Positions 60,493 through 64,000 of a DNA stretch of 64,000 nt are shown here, one piece after another. The stretch is from Entonaema liquescens (taxonomy: Eukaryota > Ascomycota > Sordariomycetes > Xylariales > Xylariaceae). The stretch's first letter is position 1, and each line of letters starts with the position of its first letter. A program made the position numbers and the translations under genes. The stretch is taken from positions 1,178,001 through 1,242,000 of the forward strand of contig CADCSX010000002.1 in assembly GCA_902805475.1 (NCBI GenBank), written 5' to 3'. The notes below the pieces were generated by a model that was given only the letters and a program-made list of their open reading frames with translations, was not told the DNA's origin and made no database searches.

Positions 60493-62089
60493 CTAGCGCC
60501 GAATATCAAGACTAGCACGAGCAGACTCGATGGACGGACGTACAGAGCTGCTCGAGCTCCTGCGCCTCCGTGCTCGCTGCTCGCTCGGATCCGAAGGATT
60601 TAGTCCGGTCGATCTTGCAAAGAGATTGAGAATATCCGTTAAGGTAACAACGCCAATCAAGCGTCCAGATAAGTGAGATCCAGGTAGAGTGGATGCTGGA
60701 GGGACCGAAGGGAAATGACTGCCGGTAAGAGACGTCTGTGAAGAGGATGGCGTCGGGACGAATACGGTTGGGCCTAGCGAAGGAGTCCCTGGCGCGGAGG
60801 GGGACGGGGATGCGGACTCTACGATCCACATCCTATGTGAACGGGTAGCAACTAGCTTGGCCACCGTATGTGCGAGTGTCGAGTAAGGATTGACATGGAA
60901 GACAGGGAATGAATCTTTGCCTTTCTCGACACCTTCCTCGGTCAAGATAACTGATATGAAGTGCATGCATGAATTCTGCAGTAAAGGGAGGCTAGTTGCG
61001 TTGGTAAGAAGTTTGACGTCGGTCGTGGAAATATTGCCGACGACGTTCAAAGCGTTGTCAACAACAGCCACACTCGACAGACCTTCTTGACTCATAAGAT
61101 TGAGGGCCTCCGTCAGTGGACTATCTGCGCTGTGCGGTTGTTAGATAATAAAATTCTCCTAATTATTCGGGGTCATGTCTGACATGGCACGTACTTGACA
61201 GCTAGTATCTGCTGGGAACCGACGCCAACCTCGCGTAAGAGCTTGGGATAAAGATCATCGATAACGCGGAAGTTAATGCCCTCGTTCCAGAAGAATTCCA
61301 AAAGCTTCAACTGGCTTAAAATACCAATTACTTCGGCATTGTGATTGCGGACGAGGACCCGGTGCACGCCGCTGCCGAAGACCTCAATTGCCTTTGCTAG
61401 ATCCTCATCTCCCTGCAGAGTGATAAGAGACTCTTTCCGGAAAATCGGCTGGATGTCGCGGAGTGGTATGGTGTCTCGAGCCTGTGCTCTTTTCGCTATC
61501 GAATCGTATAATTCCACCAGATCGTCGCTCGGATGCGCTAAACCGACCACGACCAGAATATAGGCATTTAAGTCGTTGTAATCGAATGTGGAGATCGGAG
61601 TGGTACTGGTGGCGTTCTCTCGGATGATAACGACATTGCTCGATGTATTCTTGAGGAGAGCCTGAGGACATGGTTAGAGATAAGCTGCATAAATCGATGT
61701 TGGTGGATCGGAGTTAGCATTACCATTGTGGCATCCTGCACGCTGGTATCCAGTTCCACCCAGGAAACGTCATCCTTCGATACGAGCTCCCCGATTGCAA
61801 TATCACGCCAGTCTCTCCCAGCGAAGCGAGGGTTGTGCTGCCTCGGAGCCGGCGGGTGATTGAGCAATTCTTGAAGGGCAGCCTGGGTGAAAGATGGATG
61901 TCGCTGATTTCGCGGGGATGGAGGCAAGCCCCTCAAATTCTCTGCGAGACTTGAGCGATGACTATGACCTAGGACATGACCGGATTTGTGCAGGCTCGAA
62001 GAAGAACCAGTTCGTTGAGGGGGTGGCGGTGAGATACTCGTTTCCTTAGAATCTTTACCTGCCCTGAAATGGAATGCGTTTGGATCCAT
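60493..62089 (-). CDS. SDS23: Sds23-type CBS-domain protein
   Basis: This is a fungal protein related to fission yeast Sds23, a CBS-repeat inhibitor of PP2A-type phosphatase that links nutrient state to the cell cycle. Minus-strand exons 62089-61724, 61661-61195 and 61129-60493 give 489 residues. The N terminus is disordered (Ser, Pro, His-rich). CBS repeats are recognisable: GELVSKDDVSWVELDTSVQDATM, then DLAKAIEVFGSGVHRVLVRN, SPLTEALNLMSQEGLSSVAVVDN, and a last one ending in GRLIGVVTLTDILNLFA, interrupted by a Ser/Pro/Thr loop. The tail is Arg/Ser-rich and could be a phosphorylation target. Introns are 62 and 65 nt. Confidence 0.9.
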
Positions 62090-64000
62090 GATGAAGAGGT
62101 ATTATATTATTGTAGTATGTAGTAAGGAATATTCCTAGGGAAGTACGGTGCGGTTTGTTCGCGTTGTCGTAAAGTCGAAGAGAATGAGGATGGTTTGTAG
62201 CTTCGAAGCTGTATCCAGTAGCTACATATAGTCTAGGTAAAAGTAGCTATTTAGTCTTGGCTGCTTCTATTCTACTTGCTCATACCTAATCTTGAGAGGA
62301 GCTCTTTGGGGTAACAGAGAGACCATTGCTTTTACTAATTTGTTATGCTGCTAATGATCTCAATATAGATGTATTTGATGTATGTATGTGTAGGTAGGTA
62401 TATATGGATGCACCCCATAATATTGGTGAGATAAGTTGATAGGTACCTTATACAGGTAACACTAAAGGTATACATATATACTTTCCCATGTAGAGGCAGG
62501 TGGTGTGGTGGTGCATTGATGAGACGGAAAGTGCATATGCCCTTCTATTATCCCATGGGCCATCCCGGGCTGTAGATACCGTGCCTACCTAACCGAAACG
62601 TTGATAGGTACCTCTTTACCTCTATAGTCCGAATAAATTATTCCAATTGTGGATAGCGTAACTACCCTGTGGAATGGCAACCCCCCCTCCTCCTTCACCT
62701 TTCTACACCGTCACTCGTCTGTCATTCGCGTCAATCTGCAGCTGCTTTATTAACCTTAACAAGCGCTAGCCTTAACCGATAGAAAAGCCATCGTTGGAGG
62801 GGTTAAGCGGGTAGGTGGGTGAGTGGGCCTATGTAGAAAAGCAAACTTCTTAATTCATATAACTATTCCATGTCTTAAATCGTTATTAGATTGGTTTCTA
62901 CCTGAAAGTAAATCGTAGAAAAAGAAGGATAAGTTTGACGGCTATTCGAGTAATATAAGTGCTATCTTATGCTAGATACCTAGCTAATAATGAACAAGAG
63001 CGATTAATAAGAGGATGAAATACGTGGCAGCGCAAATACATACCTCACTTTTCGGGATATAAGCTGCAACCAATCGATACTTACCTATGTGATGGGCTTG
63101 CACTTCGCCATATATGGGCCATAACATACCAGATAAACGAGCATTCCAGTAATTCACTATCGTAATGACTCAATGGAATTTACCTATATATACTACACCC
63201 CATACCTAAGAAAATTTGGTGGTATCCGCCTATCTACATTCGTTAGATACTGAATCGAGATCTTCTAGTTGCACTGGGTACCTAAAAAAGCCGTCACAAT
63301 CCCACTGTAGGTACATGTAGGTATTTTATCGATAAGTCTTAAGTAAGATAAGCTAGTTGTGCCTGGCCTAAGTTTAATTCAGCTAAATGACCCCAAGTCA
63401 AGCAATCAGAAGCAGCTAGCATCTACTCTTTGAAGTTAGCACAGCTGGACGAAAGCATTTTGTGCACGGACCACGCACGGCACTCCAGCCGGTTTAAGAA
63501 ACTACCTATTTTATTTTTCTTGGTGTTCCAGCGGCGTACATTGACATTAAGGGAAGAAAAAAAAAAAAGTCCATAAACCTCCCCTCTTTCGCGACCCCTC
63601 GTTACCGTTGATGCCAAATAAAAAAAAACACGACAACGACAACGGCAACACCAACATCAACATCAACACTACAGACAAATTCTTTTTTACTACCAATTTA
63701 TTAAGGTCTAATCTTAAGGTCGCTTATACGAATTTATCCCCCAACTTAGGTTTAAGTATAACTACACGAATTTGTTCTATGAACTTCATTATTGTAGGCA
63801 CTTCTTCTACCTAATCAACAGCCATAAGAGCCCGCTGTAGGCCACCGCGTCTTAGCCCTGCGGGGCACAACATCACGAAGCGATACAACTTTGACAAACT
63901 TTTTGATTTCGACCTAATAAATACCCGCGCCCTTTTCCCCTTAGGTAGAATCGTTCGAAAATCCGAAAATTCGAAAATTCGCAAACCTACCTTGATTATC
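62090..64000. other. Right-end spacer without recognised genes
   Basis: AT-rich, about 1.9 kb, with no supported gene. It has several TAGGTAGGTA and GGTACCT words (62392, 62450, 62610, 63310) and an A-run at 63557. A 68-codon open frame at 63608-63814 begins with Lys/Asn-rich low complexity and has no family resemblance. Confidence 0.45.

Noticed and set aside
63608..63814. 68-codon open frame at the right end
   Set aside because: Low-complexity Lys/Asn start, no motifs, and no sign of a conserved family.

Overview
The window comes from the nuclear genome of a filamentous ascomycete (Pezizomycotina). The gene content looks most like a sordariomycete, but that placement is inferred from protein family resemblance, not from a search. 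The evidence is many short introns (about 50-120 nt, GTAAGT-type donors, CTAAC-type branch sites, AG acceptors), polypyrimidine-rich upstream regions, and a full set of recognisable fungal housekeeping proteins. Coding density is moderate: 18 protein genes and one intron-containing tRNA gene, separated by AT-rich spacers up to about 5 kb long. I rebuilt exon structures by hand from splice signals and reading phase. 16 genes give uninterrupted models; two give frameshifted ones.

Layout: 0.4-3.4 kb aconitase (frameshifted as written, with an unusual 429-nt minisatellite-filled intron); 3.4-7.2 kb no gene seen; 7.2-11 kb rhomboid protease RBD2 and GPI-transamidase subunit GAA1; 11.6-14.7 kb divergent pair RPN9 (proteasome lid) and the 40 kDa complex I subunit; 15-19 kb EFM5-type eEF1A methyltransferase converging on the SAGA deubiquitinase UBP8; 20-21 kb LACTB2-like metallo-beta-lactamase protein; 21-25 kb no gene seen; 25-27.2 kb YTP1-family membrane protein; 29.6-30.5 kb MOG1; 31.3-33.6 kb a GCNA/SprT-type nuclear protease; 33.6-38.6 kb spacer with a 17-copy heptamer satellite; 38.6-44.6 kb FKS1 beta-1,3-glucan synthase; 47-48.7 kb MFS sugar transporter; 50-51.2 kb GPI-anchor-like secreted protein; 51.7-53 kb GH17 wall glucanase/transglycosylase; 54.5-56.3 kb serine palmitoyltransferase LCB1 (frameshifted as written); 56.9-58.1 kb gelsolin/severin-like protein; 58.7-58.9 kb small Rsa3-domain protein; 59.3 kb tRNA-Ser(UGA); 60.5-62.1 kb SDS23-type CBS protein; 62-64 kb spacer.

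The genes do not form an obvious biosynthetic cluster. The nearest thing to a functional neighbourhood is 38.6-53 kb, where glucan synthase, a GPI-type surface protein and a GH17 wall enzyme sit close together, with GAA1 (GPI attachment) and LCB1 (sphingolipid synthesis) elsewhere in the window. I found no convincing new biological system. The features most worth following up are the 9-nt-periodic minisatellite in the aconitase intron, the two frameshifts in conserved housekeeping genes, two very small exons (14 nt and 35 nt), and the tyrosine at the first position of the FKS1 echinocandin hot spot 1.
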